Assembly (NCBI GenBank): GCA_026004195.1
Contig: BPIQ01000003.1
Coordinates: 1-64,000, forward strand
DNA length: 64,000 nt
DNA from: Candidatus Binatia bacterium
GTDB taxonomy: Bacteria > Desulfobacterota > Binatia > HRBIN30 > BPIQ01
Direction of reading: 5' to 3'
Shown here: one piece after another, positions 43,615 to 52,669 of the stretch
Position numbering within the stretch: the first letter of the stretch is position 1
How the letters are laid out: each line of letters begins with the position of its first letter
Position numbers and translations under genes: made by a program
Notes under the pieces: generated by a model
The model's database searches: none
What the model was told of the DNA's origin: nothing
Seen by the model: the letters and a program-made list of their open reading frames with translations, nothing else

Positions 43615-44748
43615 ATGCGAGAGTACAGGGTCATTTCCGCGGATTCCCACATCGTCGAACCGCCGGACCTCTGGAAGAAGTGGCTGCCGCCCGAGTTCGA
43701 AAAGCGGGCACCGCAGCTCGTCAAAGACGAGGACGGCGGTGACGCCTGGTCGTTCGGCGACGGCGGGCCGCCCGCGCCGCTCGGGCTGGTGACCGTGACG
43801 GCAGGCCGCAGCCGCGACCAGCTCAAGTGGACCGGGGCCCGTTACGACACGATCAACCAGGGCTGTTTCGAGGCCACGGCGCGCGTCCAGGAGATGGACA
43901 TCGACGGCGTCGACGCCGAGGTGATCTACCCGCCCCAGCGGACGATGCGGCACTTCATGCAGGACGAGGACGCGGAGTTCCACCTGGCCGGCATCCAGGC
44001 TTACAACAACTGGCTCGCCAAGGACTTCGTCGCCAAAGCACCCGACCGCCTGGTCGGCCAGGCCCAGATCCCGAACCTCGGCGTGGAAGCGGCCATCGCC
44101 GAGATGCGCCGGGCCCGGGAGCTCGGGCTTCGCGGTGTGGTGATTTCGAGCTGGCCCTCGGGAAAACCCTTTCTCGACGACGACTGCGATCCTTTCTGGG
44201 CCGAAGCGGAAAAGCTCGGCGTTCCCGTGAGTGTGCACATCAGCCTCGTCCACAAAGGCCAGCAGCGCGAACGCATCGGAGAAGTTGCCCGCGTCGGAAA
44301 GGCGGCGCTGACGGGCTTCAGCGCGGCCGGACTCAACACGATGCCGCTCATCCTCGGGGAAATGATCTTCTGGGGGGTGTTCGACAAATTTCCGAACCTC
44401 AAGATGGTCGGCGTCGAAGTCGGCGCCGGCTGGATCCCCTACTTCCTCGAGCAGATGGACGACCGCTACTGGCGGAACCGCAACTGGGCTCGGAGCACGC
44501 TCCAGCATCCCCCGAGCGAATACTTCCGGCGGAACTGGAAGGTCACGTTCATCATCGACTCGTACGCGATCCAGAACCGGCACGCCGTGGGGATCAAGAA
44601 CATGATGTGGTCCACGGACTACCCGCACCACGGATGCGATTGGCCGTACTCCCGGAAGGTCATCGAAGACATGTTCCGGTTCGTGCCCGAGGAAGAAAGG
44701 CACGCGATTCTCGCGCGGAACTGCGCCGAGCTCTACGGGCTCGTCTGA
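43615..44748 (+). CDS. PF04909-type amidohydrolase/decarboxylase, intact paralogue
   Basis: This 377-residue TIM-barrel protein starts MREYRVISADSHIVEPPDLW with metal-ligand residues at the first strand, then SVHISLV and the conserved MMWSTDYPHHGCDWP near the C-terminus. It is a close paralogue of the frameshifted gene at 18818 and supports the repair proposed there. Likely chemistry is metal-dependent decarboxylation or C-C/C-N hydrolysis of a small ring acid. It starts 17 bp after a TetR-type dyad, and a DMT exporter gene follows. Confidence 0.88.
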   Translation: MREYRVISADSHIVEPPDLWKKWLPPEFEKRAPQLVKDEDGGDAWSFGDGGPPAPLGLVTVTAGRSRDQLKWTGARYDTINQGCFEATARVQEMDIDGVDAEVIYPPQRTMRHFMQDEDAEFHLAGIQAYNNWLAKDFVAKAPDRLVGQAQIPNLGVEAAIAEMRRARELGLRGVVISSWPSGKPFLDDDCDPFWAEAEKLGVPVSVHISLVHKGQQRERIGEVARVGKAALTGFSAAGLNTMPLILGEMIFWGVFDKFPNLKMVGVEVGAGWIPYFLEQMDDRYWRNRNWARSTLQHPPSEYFRRNWKVTFIIDSYAIQNRHAVGIKNMMWSTDYPHHGCDWPYSRKVIEDMFRFVPEEERHAILARNCAELYGLV

Positions 44749-44806
44749 GCGCGGTTCGACAGGAGGACCGCCCGAATCCGGCGGTTCCTCTGCCACCCCT
44801 TTCGAC

Positions 44807-45646
44807 GTGTTCGCCGCGCGCCTCCAGCTTTTCGCCGCGGCCGTCCTCCTCTCGACGGGCGGTGCGGCCATCAAGGCTTCGAGCCTCTCGAGCTGGCAGG
44901 TCGCGGGGCTGCGGTCCGGCATCGCGGCGATCCTCCTCTTCGCGCTCGTGCCCGGAGCGCGGAAGGCGTGGGGAAAATCCGACGTGCTCGTCGCCCTCCC
45001 CTACGCCGCGACCCTCGTGCTCTACGTCACGGCCAACAAGCTCACGACCGCGGCCAACACGATTTTCCTCCAGTCCACGGCTCCGCTCTACGTGCTCCTC
45101 CTGAGCCCGTTTCTCCTCCGCGAGCACCTCGACCGGCGCGACGTTCCTTACCTTCTCGCCTTCGCGGTGGGACTCGCGCTCTTCTTCGTCGGCCGGGAGT
45201 CGCCGCACGAGACGGCCCCCGAACCCTTGCTCGGAAACCTCGTCGCGCTTTCGAGTGGTTCGACGTGGGGTCTCACGCTCGTGGGGCTCCGGTGGCTCGC
45301 GCGCTCGGAACGCGAGGGCTCGGCCCTTCCGGCCGTCGTGTGCGGGAACGGACTGGCGTTCCTGGCGTGCCTGCCCCTGGCACTCCCCCTTCGAGAGATG
45401 GCTCCCCTGGACGCGCTTCTCGTCTTCTACCTCGGCAGCGTCCAGATCGCGCTCTCCTACGTCCTCATGACGTCGGGCTTTCGCCGGGTAAGCGCCACCG
45501 AAGGGACCTTTCTCCTTCTCCTCGAGCCCGTCCTGAACCCGGTCTGGGCCTGGTGGTTTCACGCCGAGCGTCCGGCTCTTCTGGCTTGCCTCGGAGGTGT
45601 CGTGGTGCTGACGACCGCCGCCGCGTTCTCGCTGCGACCCCGCTAG
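44807..45646 (+). CDS. EamA/RhaT-type drug/metabolite transporter
   Basis: This 279-residue protein has ten predicted helices in two EamA repeats: LLSTGGAAIKASSLSSWQVAGLRSG and LVALSSGSTWGLTLVGLRWL. Helix ends carry the usual LQSTAPLYVLLLSPFLLRE and LLEPVLNPVWAWW motifs. It starts at a GTG 58 bp after the amidohydrolase stop, so co-transcription is likely. It exports an unknown metabolite, perhaps a product of the adjacent pathway. Confidence 0.88.
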   Translation: MFAARLQLFAAAVLLSTGGAAIKASSLSSWQVAGLRSGIAAILLFALVPGARKAWGKSDVLVALPYAATLVLYVTANKLTTAANTIFLQSTAPLYVLLLSPFLLREHLDRRDVPYLLAFAVGLALFFVGRESPHETAPEPLLGNLVALSSGSTWGLTLVGLRWLARSEREGSALPAVVCGNGLAFLACLPLALPLREMAPLDALLVFYLGSVQIALSYVLMTSGFRRVSATEGTFLLLLEPVLNPVWAWWFHAERPALLACLGGVVVLTTAAAFSLRPR

Positions 45647-45720
45647 ACCGCCCGAGGTATCCGAGCCGGAAAAGTGCCCGGCCTCGTGCGTAGGGACATG
45701 CACGAATCGGGACGCGGCCG

Positions 45721-46185
45721 TCAAGACGAACCCCCTCGGGCAGGTCTCCACACCGGAAGCACGACCCGATCGGTGAGCCGTCGGAACACGACTTCCACGG
45801 GCATCCCGAACGAAACGTCTTCGGGCTTCACGCCGACCATGTAACCCACGAGCCGCGGTCCTTCTTCGAGCTCGACGAGCACGAGGACGAGCGGGAGAAG
45901 GTGGCGGAAAGCGGGAAGAAACGGCTCGTGCGCCACGACGTAGGAGTAAATCCGTCCCCTCCCGCTCGCCTCGAACCACTCGAGGACGCCGCCTTTCCAG
46001 TACGGAGGCTTGGGAGGCCAGTGGACGGACCCGTCTCGACGGTCGCGCTGCAGAAGGAGCTTCCCCTGGCGCGCGCCCTCCCAGAAGGGCCGCATCACGG
46101 GGTCGTCCACGTCCGGGAGAGGGTAGTCCGGGTGGAGTTCGAACTCGGGCTCGTCGAGGAAGCGGTCTTTCTCTTTCGCACTCAC
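45721..46185 (-). CDS. DUF35 OB-fold protein without the zinc-ribbon cysteines
   Basis: This 154-residue ChsH2/DUF35-type protein has the N-terminal FWEGARQGKLLLQRDRRDG, then YSYVVAHEPFLPAFRHLLPLVLVLVELEEGPRLVGYM, and the end PVEVVFRRLTDRVVLPVWRP (landmarks PFWEGARQGKL, YSYVVAHEPF, VEVVFRRL). Classic members have CxxC pairs in the first 40 residues; here the segment reads SVHWPPKPPYWKGG with no cysteine. The start is a GTG (VSAKEKDRF). DUF35 proteins form the partner subunit of thiolase-like aldolases or acyltransferases; the thiolase gene lies immediately upstream. Confidence 0.8.
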   Translation of the reverse strand: MSAKEKDRFLDEPEFELHPDYPLPDVDDPVMRPFWEGARQGKLLLQRDRRDGSVHWPPKPPYWKGGVLEWFEASGRGRIYSYVVAHEPFLPAFRHLLPLVLVLVELEEGPRLVGYMVGVKPEDVSFGMPVEVVFRRLTDRVVLPVWRPARGGSS

Positions 46186-46244
46186 GGCGAAAAGGCTCCC
46201 GGATCCGCGCCGCCGAGGTCGCTGCGAGTCGCGCGAAGCACGGC

Positions 46245-47414
46245 TCAGTCTCCCCGCACGATCATGGCACTCGTCGCCACGCCCGAAGCACCGGTGACGA
46301 GCACGGCCTTGCAGTTCGGCACCTGTGCGGTGGAGGTGCCCCGAATCTGACGCACGGCCTCGAGGACCAGGTTGAACCCGTGGACGTAAGCTTCCGAGAG
46401 ACTCCCGCCCGAGGTGAGCACGGGCAAGTCGCCGCCGAGCTCGATCCGTCCGCCCTCGGTGAAGGGTCCGCCTTCCCCCCGCGCGCAGAAGCCGTAGTCC
46501 TCGAGGCCCATGACGACGAGCGGCGTGAACGCGTCGTAGATCTGCGCGCAGTCGATGTCCTTTTGCCGAAGCTCCGAGCGAGCCCAGAGTTCCCGAGCGC
46601 AGTAGTAGGACGTCATGCGCATCTCGGGCGTGTTGTAGTTGGCCAGGTGAACCGGGTTGGGACCCGAAGCCTGAGCCACGGAGTGAACGAGGACGGGCTT
46701 CTGCCGGAGGTCGCGGGCGCGTTCCACCGACGTGACGATGCAGGCCAGCGCCCCGTCGGTCTCGAGACAGCAGTCGTAGAGGTGGAGCGGATAGCTCACC
46801 ACGCGAGCCGAAAGATACGTCTCCATGTCGAGCGGGCGGCCGTGCATCATGGCGGCCGGGTTTCGGTTCGCGTGCTTGCGGGCCGCGATGGCCACGTTGC
46901 CGAAATGTTCCCGCCTGGTGCCGTAGAGGTGCATGTGGCGGTGCGCCCAGAGCCCGATCACGTCGACGGGGCGGACGAGCCCCCAGGGAACGTGCAGCGC
47001 CTTGTCGTCGCGAACGACCCCGCGCTCCTGTGCCCAGGGACGGGCGGTCTTGGCCCCTCGGTTCCGGGCGCGATGGCACACCACGGTCGTGGCGAGCCCC
47101 GCGGCAATGGCGGCCGCGGCGTGCATGATCGTCGCGCACGAGGCGCCGCCGCCGTAGGATGTCTTGTCCCACCACCGGAGGTTTCGCACTCCGAGCCGAC
47201 GCGCGATCGTGACCTCGTGGGTGGACTCCATCTCGAACATGCACATGCCGTCCACGTCCTCGGCCTCGAGGCCCGCGTCTTCGAGGGCGAGCTGGATCGC
47301 CTCGACGGCCGTGTCCGAGATCGGGCGGCCGATGTCCTTCGCGAAGGGCAACTGCCCGATCCCCACGATCGCCACGCGATCCTGGATTCGCCGAAAAAGA
47401 TCTCGATCGATCAC
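46245..47414 (-). CDS. Thiolase-like protein (lipid-transfer/SCP-x type)
   Basis: This 389-residue thiolase-fold protein starts at a GTG (VIDRDLFRRIQDRVAIVGIGQ). Motifs include DGMCMFEMESTHEVTIARRLG, WDKTSYGGGASCATIMHAAAAI, the family block DCAQIYDAFTPLVVMGLEDYGFCARGEGG, and LPVLTSGGSLSEAYVHGFN. The Cys of GASC may align with the thiolase nucleophile, but the late His of the GHP motif is missing (SEAYVHGF). That makes a standard beta-ketothiolase unlikely; Ltp2-like retro-aldolases work with a DUF35 partner. The DUF35 gene starts 59 bp downstream. They should form a complex. Confidence 0.84.
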   Translation of the reverse strand: MIDRDLFRRIQDRVAIVGIGQLPFAKDIGRPISDTAVEAIQLALEDAGLEAEDVDGMCMFEMESTHEVTIARRLGVRNLRWWDKTSYGGGASCATIMHAAAAIAAGLATTVVCHRARNRGAKTARPWAQERGVVRDDKALHVPWGLVRPVDVIGLWAHRHMHLYGTRREHFGNVAIAARKHANRNPAAMMHGRPLDMETYLSARVVSYPLHLYDCCLETDGALACIVTSVERARDLRQKPVLVHSVAQASGPNPVHLANYNTPEMRMTSYYCARELWARSELRQKDIDCAQIYDAFTPLVVMGLEDYGFCARGEGGPFTEGGRIELGGDLPVLTSGGSLSEAYVHGFNLVLEAVRQIRGTSTAQVPNCKAVLVTGASGVATSAMIVRGD

Positions 47415-47424
47415 GGATTCTCGG

Positions 47425-47573
47425 TCAACGCCAGCCGATGGGCTCGTACCCCTCGTCCCGCAAGCAGCGTTCCACGAAGTTCTCGACGACGGACCCCCTC
47501 TCCGCCACCTCGGCACCGACGTTCTCGAATTTCGGGATGGGATCGCAAAGGAGGCCGCACCGCTCCCACCTGC
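47425..47573 (-). other. Short unidentified coding-like segment
   Basis: The minus-strand frame gives a 47-residue peptide without any ATG: PIPKFENVGAEVAERGSVV, then ENFVERCLRDEGYEPIGWR and a stop. It looks coding but has no start or recognised domain, and it lies between the acyl-CoA synthetase and thiolase genes. It may be the end of an eroded gene. Confidence 0.3.
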
Positions 47574-49145
47574 CTATCCTGGAGTTTCGGACTCTCCCAG
47601 GCGCTTTTCCGCCGCCTCCCTGAGCGCCCGCTTCTCCACCTTGCCCGTGGCGGTCTTCGGCACTTCGTTCTCCCCGACGAAGAAGAAATGCCGGGGAACC
47701 TTGTAACTCGCGAGCTCCGCGCGGCAGAAAGCTTCGAGCTCCTCGGGAGTGGTGCCTCTGCCGGGTGCGAGGACGACGAAGGCCGCGACGTTCTCCCCCC
47801 GCACCGGATGGGACACACCGACCACGTGGGCCGATTTCACGGCCGGATGCCGCTCGAGCGTGGCCTCGACCTCGGCGGCAGCCACGTTCACGCCCGCGGT
47901 CTTGATCACGTCTTTCCGTCGCCCCTCGAAATGGAGATAGCCCCGGTCGTCGAAATGACCGAGGTCTCCCGTCGCGAAAAACCCCTCGGCATCGAAGGTC
48001 TCGCTGCGCGGCACCTTGTAGTATCCTTCCATCAACGTGGGGCCCTTCACGAGAATTTCTCCCGTCTCGCCCGCGGGCAGAGTCCGCCGCGAATCGGGGT
48101 CGACGATCCGCACCTCCATGCCGTCGAAGGGCCGGCCGAAGGTCTCGACCCTCACCTCTCGCGGATCGTCCCACCGAGAAGCGCTCACGCAGGTCGCCGT
48201 CTCGGACATGCCGTAGACGCCTACGGCCAGGTGGTCCGGCCCGAGAAGCCTTTCGGCGAGTGGGTGGTACGTCCCCTTGCGCAGGAAAAGACGGCGGTGC
48301 GGGAAGTCGGGGTGTTCGAGGAGCGGGCCCGCCTGGTGCCAACCCGCCATGACGGTACACCGCTCGGCCTCGAGAAGCCGGAGAGCTTCCCCGGGCTCCA
48401 CGTGCTCGTGGAGGACGACACGGCCGCCACCCGCGAGCGTCGCGAGCGCTCCGAGAACGAACCCCCCGCTCCAGAAAAGCGGCATGTGACCCCACCAGGC
48501 ATCTTGCCCGCCGATGCCGAATGCCCCGGCGATACGTTCGGCCGAAAGAACCAGAGCCTCGTGTCGGTGCACGACGGCTTTCGCCTGCGCCGTCGTGCCG
48601 GAGGTGAAAAAAATCGTCGCCGGATCCGCGGGGGAAACCTCGCCCTCGGCGGCGCGCAGGAGACTTTCGTCCGCGGGAACGATGCGCTCCCACGGAACGA
48701 TCCCTCCGGGTTCGCCGTCGAGTACGGCCACCGCACGAAGACGCGCGAGCACGCCGGGTTCGAGCCGCTCGGCACCCCGGAGTGCCTCGACGTAGTCGTG
48801 GCGGCGGAAGCGGGAGACGAGCACCAGAACTTCCACGTCCGCGTGCCCGAGAGCGTAGGCGATCTCTCCCGCCTTCCAGAGCGTGGAGAGCGGCACCAGG
48901 ACGGCACCCAGCCGAAAGACTCCGAAGGCGAAAGGCAGCCACTCCGTCCGGTTCGTGCAGAGAAAACCCACGTGCGTGCCCTTGCGGACGCCGAGGGAAA
49001 GAAGCCTGCGTGCGAAAAGAAGGCTTTCCGCCCGCAGCTCGTCGTAGCGGAGCCGGCGGACCACCTCGGCACGGGGTGCCCAGGCCAGCGCCTCCCGCGA
49101 GCCGAAGCTCGACGCGAGCCGGTCGAGAAAACCCCCGAGCGTCAT
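47574..49145 (-). CDS. AMP-forming acyl-CoA synthetase
   Basis: This 523-residue ANL ligase has P-loop TIFFTSGTTAQAKAVVH near residue 175, GVYGMSETAT near 300, ATGDLGHFDDRGYLHFEGRRKDVIKTAGVNV near 390 (landmark FEGRRKDVIKTAG), and the catalytic lysine in PKTATGKVEKRAL. The first lysine of the usual PKGV is Ala-Lys (AQAKAVV), a small departure. The ATG overlaps the upstream enoyl-CoA hydratase stop (ATGA), so the two are coupled. It belongs to the five-gene run 47574-54376. Confidence 0.87.
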   Translation of the reverse strand: MTLGGFLDRLASSFGSREALAWAPRAEVVRRLRYDELRAESLLFARRLLSLGVRKGTHVGFLCTNRTEWLPFAFGVFRLGAVLVPLSTLWKAGEIAYALGHADVEVLVLVSRFRRHDYVEALRGAERLEPGVLARLRAVAVLDGEPGGIVPWERIVPADESLLRAAEGEVSPADPATIFFTSGTTAQAKAVVHRHEALVLSAERIAGAFGIGGQDAWWGHMPLFWSGGFVLGALATLAGGGRVVLHEHVEPGEALRLLEAERCTVMAGWHQAGPLLEHPDFPHRRLFLRKGTYHPLAERLLGPDHLAVGVYGMSETATCVSASRWDDPREVRVETFGRPFDGMEVRIVDPDSRRTLPAGETGEILVKGPTLMEGYYKVPRSETFDAEGFFATGDLGHFDDRGYLHFEGRRKDVIKTAGVNVAAAEVEATLERHPAVKSAHVVGVSHPVRGENVAAFVVLAPGRGTTPEELEAFCRAELASYKVPRHFFFVGENEVPKTATGKVEKRALREAAEKRLGESETPG

Positions 49146-49936
49146 TTCCCGGTGAAAACGGGCGGGCGCTTTTCGAGAAAAGCCCGCACCGCTTCCTTGT
49201 GGTCTTCCATCTCGCCGAGCGCCCCCTGCGTAAGGGCCTCGAGCTCCACGGCCTTGCGAAAGTCCGCCTCGGAGCCGAGCTCGAGAAGGGCTCGGGTACG
49301 CCGAACGGCTTCGGGCGGGTGGGAAGCGACGGTTTCGGCTACCTCCCTCACGCGGCCGGCGAGCCGATCCCGCGGCACGACTTCGGAGACCAGCCCGAGT
49401 CTCAAGGCTTCGCGCGAGTCCACGGGAAGGCCCGTGAGGCAGATTCGCTTGGCCTCGGCGAGCCCTACGCGGCGCGGCAGAAGGTAGGTCGTGCCGCAGT
49501 CGGGCGCGAAACCGATCCGCACGAAGCCGAAATGGAAACGAGCCTCTTCGGCAGCGATGGCGAAGTCCGAAGCGAGCACGTAGGCGCAAGCCATGCCGGC
49601 CACGTCCCCGTTGACGGCCGCGATCAGCGGTTTCTCGCGCCGCAAAAGACGCTCGACGACCGAGGCGCCATGGAGCCCCCGCTCGCGTCCCACGATCGCC
49701 GGGCGCCCGAGTCTTCCGCTCTCTCCCACGCGCTTCAGGTCCGCGCCGGCCGAAAACGCGGTTCCTTCGCCCGTGAGCACGAGAACCCGTACCGCCGGGT
49801 CCGACTCGGCGCGGTCGAGGAGCTCGACGAGGAGGTCGCCCATTTCGGGCAAGATGGCGTTTCGCGCCTCCGGACGGTTGAAGCGGAGGATCGCAAGGGC
49901 CCCCTCGACCTCGTAGAGAATGGTCTCGTGCGACAT
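49142..49936 (-). CDS. Enoyl-CoA hydratase/isomerase family protein
   Basis: This 264-residue crotonase has FNRPEARNAILPEM, GTAFSAGADLKRV, AAVNGDVAGMACAYVLASDFAIAAEEA and the tail EAVRAFLEKRPPVFTGK (landmarks FSAGADLK and VAGMACAYVLASD). The oxyanion-hole residues are normal. The gene sits between a CoA-transferase (4 bp gap) and the coupled acyl-CoA synthetase. Expected chemistry is hydration or isomerisation of an unsaturated acyl-CoA. Confidence 0.9.
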   Translation of the reverse strand: MSHETILYEVEGALAILRFNRPEARNAILPEMGDLLVELLDRAESDPAVRVLVLTGEGTAFSAGADLKRVGESGRLGRPAIVGRERGLHGASVVERLLRREKPLIAAVNGDVAGMACAYVLASDFAIAAEEARFHFGFVRIGFAPDCGTTYLLPRRVGLAEAKRICLTGLPVDSREALRLGLVSEVVPRDRLAGRVREVAETVASHPPEAVRRTRALLELGSEADFRKAVELEALTQGALGEMEDHKEAVRAFLEKRPPVFTGK

Positions 49937-49940
49937 GCGC

Positions 49941-51137
49941 TCAGCCGCAGACGCCCGCCCTCCTGAGGGCGTCGATTTCTTCCTGCGTCTTCCCGAGCTC
50001 CCGCAGCACTTCGTCCGTGTGCTCGCCGAGCTCGGGCGGCGGGATGCGGAGCGAGCCCGGCGTCTCGGACATGCGCAGCGGGACGTTCATCGTCCGGAAC
50101 TTCCCGTGCTTCGGGTGTTCCCACTCGACGACCGATCCGATGGCGCGCAGTTGCTCCATCGCGAAAAGCTCGCCGAGAGAGTTGACCCGGCACGCAGGCA
50201 CGTCGTGCTCTTCGAGAAGGCGGATCCAGTGGTCGCGGGGCTTCGTCCGGAAGATGTCCTGGAGAAGGCCCACGATTTCGGCGCGGTGGTCGCACCGGGC
50301 GTTGTTGGTCGCGAACTTCGGGTTCTCGAGCAGGTCTTCCCGTCCGATGGCCTTGCAGAGTCGCTTGAAAAAAGCGTTCGTGAGGCAGGCGCAGATGAAG
50401 TAGCCGTCCGACGCCTCGAAGGCCTGGTACGGCACCAGGTCGGGATGGCCGTTTCCGAACTTCTCGAACTCGATTCCGGTGTTGAGGTAGACGGTCGTGA
50501 TGTCGGCCAGAAGCGAAATGATCGCGTCGAGCATCGTGACGTGCACCTTCTGGCCGCGCCCGGTTCGCTCGCGGTGGTAGAGGGCCAGCGCGATCGCGTA
50601 AGCGGCGTAGATTCCGGAGGAGATGTCGGCAATGGGCCCCGCGGCCTTCACGGGCGGGCCGCCGGGAAAGCCCGAAAGACCCATCATCCCTCCCGTGGCC
50701 TGGAGGATCAGGTCCATCCCCGGCTTTTGCGCCCACGGTCCCCGGTCGCCGAAAGCCGTGATCGAAGCGTAGACGAGACGCGGGTGCCGCTCGCGCAGCT
50801 CTTCGTAACCGAGGCCGAGCTTCTCCATGACGCCGGGGCGGAAATTCTCGACGAGCACGTCGGCTCGCCCGATCATCTCGCGCAGGAGCGCGAGTCCCTC
50901 GGGGCGCTTCAGGTCGAGCCCCACGGACTTCTTGTTCCGGTTGAGTCCCCAGAAGTTGTAGCTTCCGACCTTGGGGTCGGCGTGTCGCGCATAGCGGATA
51001 CTGTCGCCTCGTCCGGGCTTTTCGATCTTCCAGACCTCGGCCCCCATGTCGCCGAGCAGCGTCGTACACCAGGGGCCCGCGGCCTGGTGCGTCAGATCGA
51101 CGACCCGGATTCCCGCGAGTGGTCCTCGATGTTCCAT
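49941..51137 (-). CDS. Class III CoA-transferase (CaiB/BaiF)
   Basis: This 398-residue enzyme has LAGIRVVDLTHQAAGPWCTTLLGDMGAEVWKIEKP, GRGDSIRY, NRNKKSVGLDLKRPEGLALL, DRGPWAQKPGMDLILQATGGMM, and the catalytic-region HVTMLDAIISLL (landmark VTMLDA with the Asp). The start MEHRGPL overlaps the synthetase upstream by 46 bp; a longer frame there is a shadow. It can supply CoA to acids without ATP, complementing the synthetases of this run. Confidence 0.9.
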   Translation of the reverse strand: MEHRGPLAGIRVVDLTHQAAGPWCTTLLGDMGAEVWKIEKPGRGDSIRYARHADPKVGSYNFWGLNRNKKSVGLDLKRPEGLALLREMIGRADVLVENFRPGVMEKLGLGYEELRERHPRLVYASITAFGDRGPWAQKPGMDLILQATGGMMGLSGFPGGPPVKAAGPIADISSGIYAAYAIALALYHRERTGRGQKVHVTMLDAIISLLADITTVYLNTGIEFEKFGNGHPDLVPYQAFEASDGYFICACLTNAFFKRLCKAIGREDLLENPKFATNNARCDHRAEIVGLLQDIFRTKPRDHWIRLLEEHDVPACRVNSLGELFAMEQLRAIGSVVEWEHPKHGKFRTMNVPLRMSETPGSLRIPPPELGEHTDEVLRELGKTQEEIDALRRAGVCG

Positions 51138-52666
51138 GCCTCTCCTTTCTCGAACCGTCGTCTCAGCAAACCGATTTCGACCTTGTTGGCGGCGTTGCGC
51201 GGGAGCGCGGAAACGAACTCGATCCGCCGGGGCTTCTTGAAACCGGCGAGGCGCTCTCCGCAAAAAGCCTCGAGCTCCTGCGCCGTGAGCCGCGAGCCCG
51301 CGCGCCGCACCACGACGGCCGTCACCTGCTCGCCCCACTTGGGATGAGGCGTCCCGATCACGGCCACGTCTTCCACCTCCGGATGCGCTCGGATCACGCT
51401 TTCCACCTCGGCGGGCGAGACGTTCTCCCCGCCCGTGATGATGATCTCTTTGGTTCGTCCGGTGAGGTAGAGGTAGCCGTCTTCGTCGAGTCTTCCCACG
51501 TCGCCCGTCCGGAGCCATCCCCCGGCCAGCACCTCGCGGGTCGATTGCGGGTCGCGAAAGTAGCCCCGCATCACCATGGGACCACGAACCACGATTTCCC
51601 CATCCTCTCCGGCTCCGGCGAAGGTTCGGTCCTGTCGCCGCACGCGGAGCACGACCCAGGGATTCGGACGGCCGACGGTCCCCGGGCGCTCGAAAACGCT
51701 CCGCCCTCGCGCCATGGTAAGCCCGTCCGTCGTCTCGGACTGGCCGTAAGCCTCGATCACCTCCGCCCCGGGGAAAAGCTCCGCGAGTTTCCGCTTCGCG
51801 TCCATCGGGGTGGCCGCGCCTCCGACCGAAACCTTTCGCACCGTCCGCCGCACGCCTTGCGGGATCTCCCGGAGGCCGGTCACGTCGAACACCATTCCCG
51901 CGATGAGCGAGAGGTCCGTCACGCCGTGCTTCTCGGCCGCTGCGAAGAGCTCGTCCACGGAGAATTTCTCGAACAGGACGGCGGTCGATCCGTGGAGAAG
52001 CCGGCAGAGAAGGTGGGAGACGAAGACGGGCACATGTGTGAGGGGACTCAGACACGTGCCCACGCTTTTTTCGGTGTCGCCACGGGCACCGCTGCAGGCG
52101 AGCGCGGACCAGAGATAGTTCCCGTGGGTCAGTGCCACGCCCTTCGGGGAGCCCGTCGTGCCCGAGGTGTAGGCGACGGCCGCGAGTGTCGCGGGGCCGG
52201 GCTTGCGGGGCTTTTTCTCGTGCCGCATCTTGTCCGGTCGCGCGACGGCCGGTCGGAAGGGCGGCAAGGGTTCGCACACGAAGGTCGCAACGCCCGGGCG
52301 CTCGGCCGCGCGCGAAGCTACCTCGGACCGAGCCGGGTCGCACACGAGCGCCGACGCTCCGACGTGCTCGAGCAAGCGCGAAAGTTCGGCGTCTTTCGAG
52401 CGGGGAGAAAGCGGCACGACGACGGCCCCGAGCGCCCAGAGCGCGAAGTGGCACAGCACGAGACCCGGGTGGTTCGCGGCAAAAAGGCCCACGGGCGTCC
52501 CGAAGCCGATTCCCTGGGAAGCGAAAAATTCCGCGAGCGCACGGGTCTCCTCCGCGAGCTCCCCGTAGCGCACGAGCCCGTCGCCGAAAACGAGCGCCGG
52601 TTTTTCGCCGAAGCGGCGGCCCTGGAGGTCGAGAAACTCGAGGCACGTCGGCAAGAGGAACATCAC
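51092..52666 (-). CDS. AMP-forming acyl-CoA synthetase (class I adenylate ligase)
   Basis: This 524-residue ligase has P-loop AVAYTSGTTGSPKGVALTHG near residue 165, AYGQSETTDGL near 300, RTGDVGRLDEDGYLYLTGRTKEIIITGGENV near 400 (landmark TGRTKEIIITGGENV), and the final RNAANKVEIGLL with the catalytic lysine. It starts MMFLLPT. It overlaps the CoA-transferase start by 46 bp and ends the upstream synthetase gap at 3 bp, so all five genes are tightly packed. Confidence 0.88.
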   Translation of the reverse strand: MMFLLPTCLEFLDLQGRRFGEKPALVFGDGLVRYGELAEETRALAEFFASQGIGFGTPVGLFAANHPGLVLCHFALWALGAVVVPLSPRSKDAELSRLLEHVGASALVCDPARSEVASRAAERPGVATFVCEPLPPFRPAVARPDKMRHEKKPRKPGPATLAAVAYTSGTTGSPKGVALTHGNYLWSALACSGARGDTEKSVGTCLSPLTHVPVFVSHLLCRLLHGSTAVLFEKFSVDELFAAAEKHGVTDLSLIAGMVFDVTGLREIPQGVRRTVRKVSVGGAATPMDAKRKLAELFPGAEVIEAYGQSETTDGLTMARGRSVFERPGTVGRPNPWVVLRVRRQDRTFAGAGEDGEIVVRGPMVMRGYFRDPQSTREVLAGGWLRTGDVGRLDEDGYLYLTGRTKEIIITGGENVSPAEVESVIRAHPEVEDVAVIGTPHPKWGEQVTAVVVRRAGSRLTAQELEAFCGERLAGFKKPRRIEFVSALPRNAANKVEIGLLRRRFEKGEAWNIEDHSRESGSSI

Positions 52667-52669
52667 GGA

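Noticed and set aside
46380-49487. Long plus-strand frame opposite the thiolase and synthetase genes
   Set aside because: Composition is that of a complementary-strand shadow in high-GC DNA; the opposite strand carries coherent enzymes.
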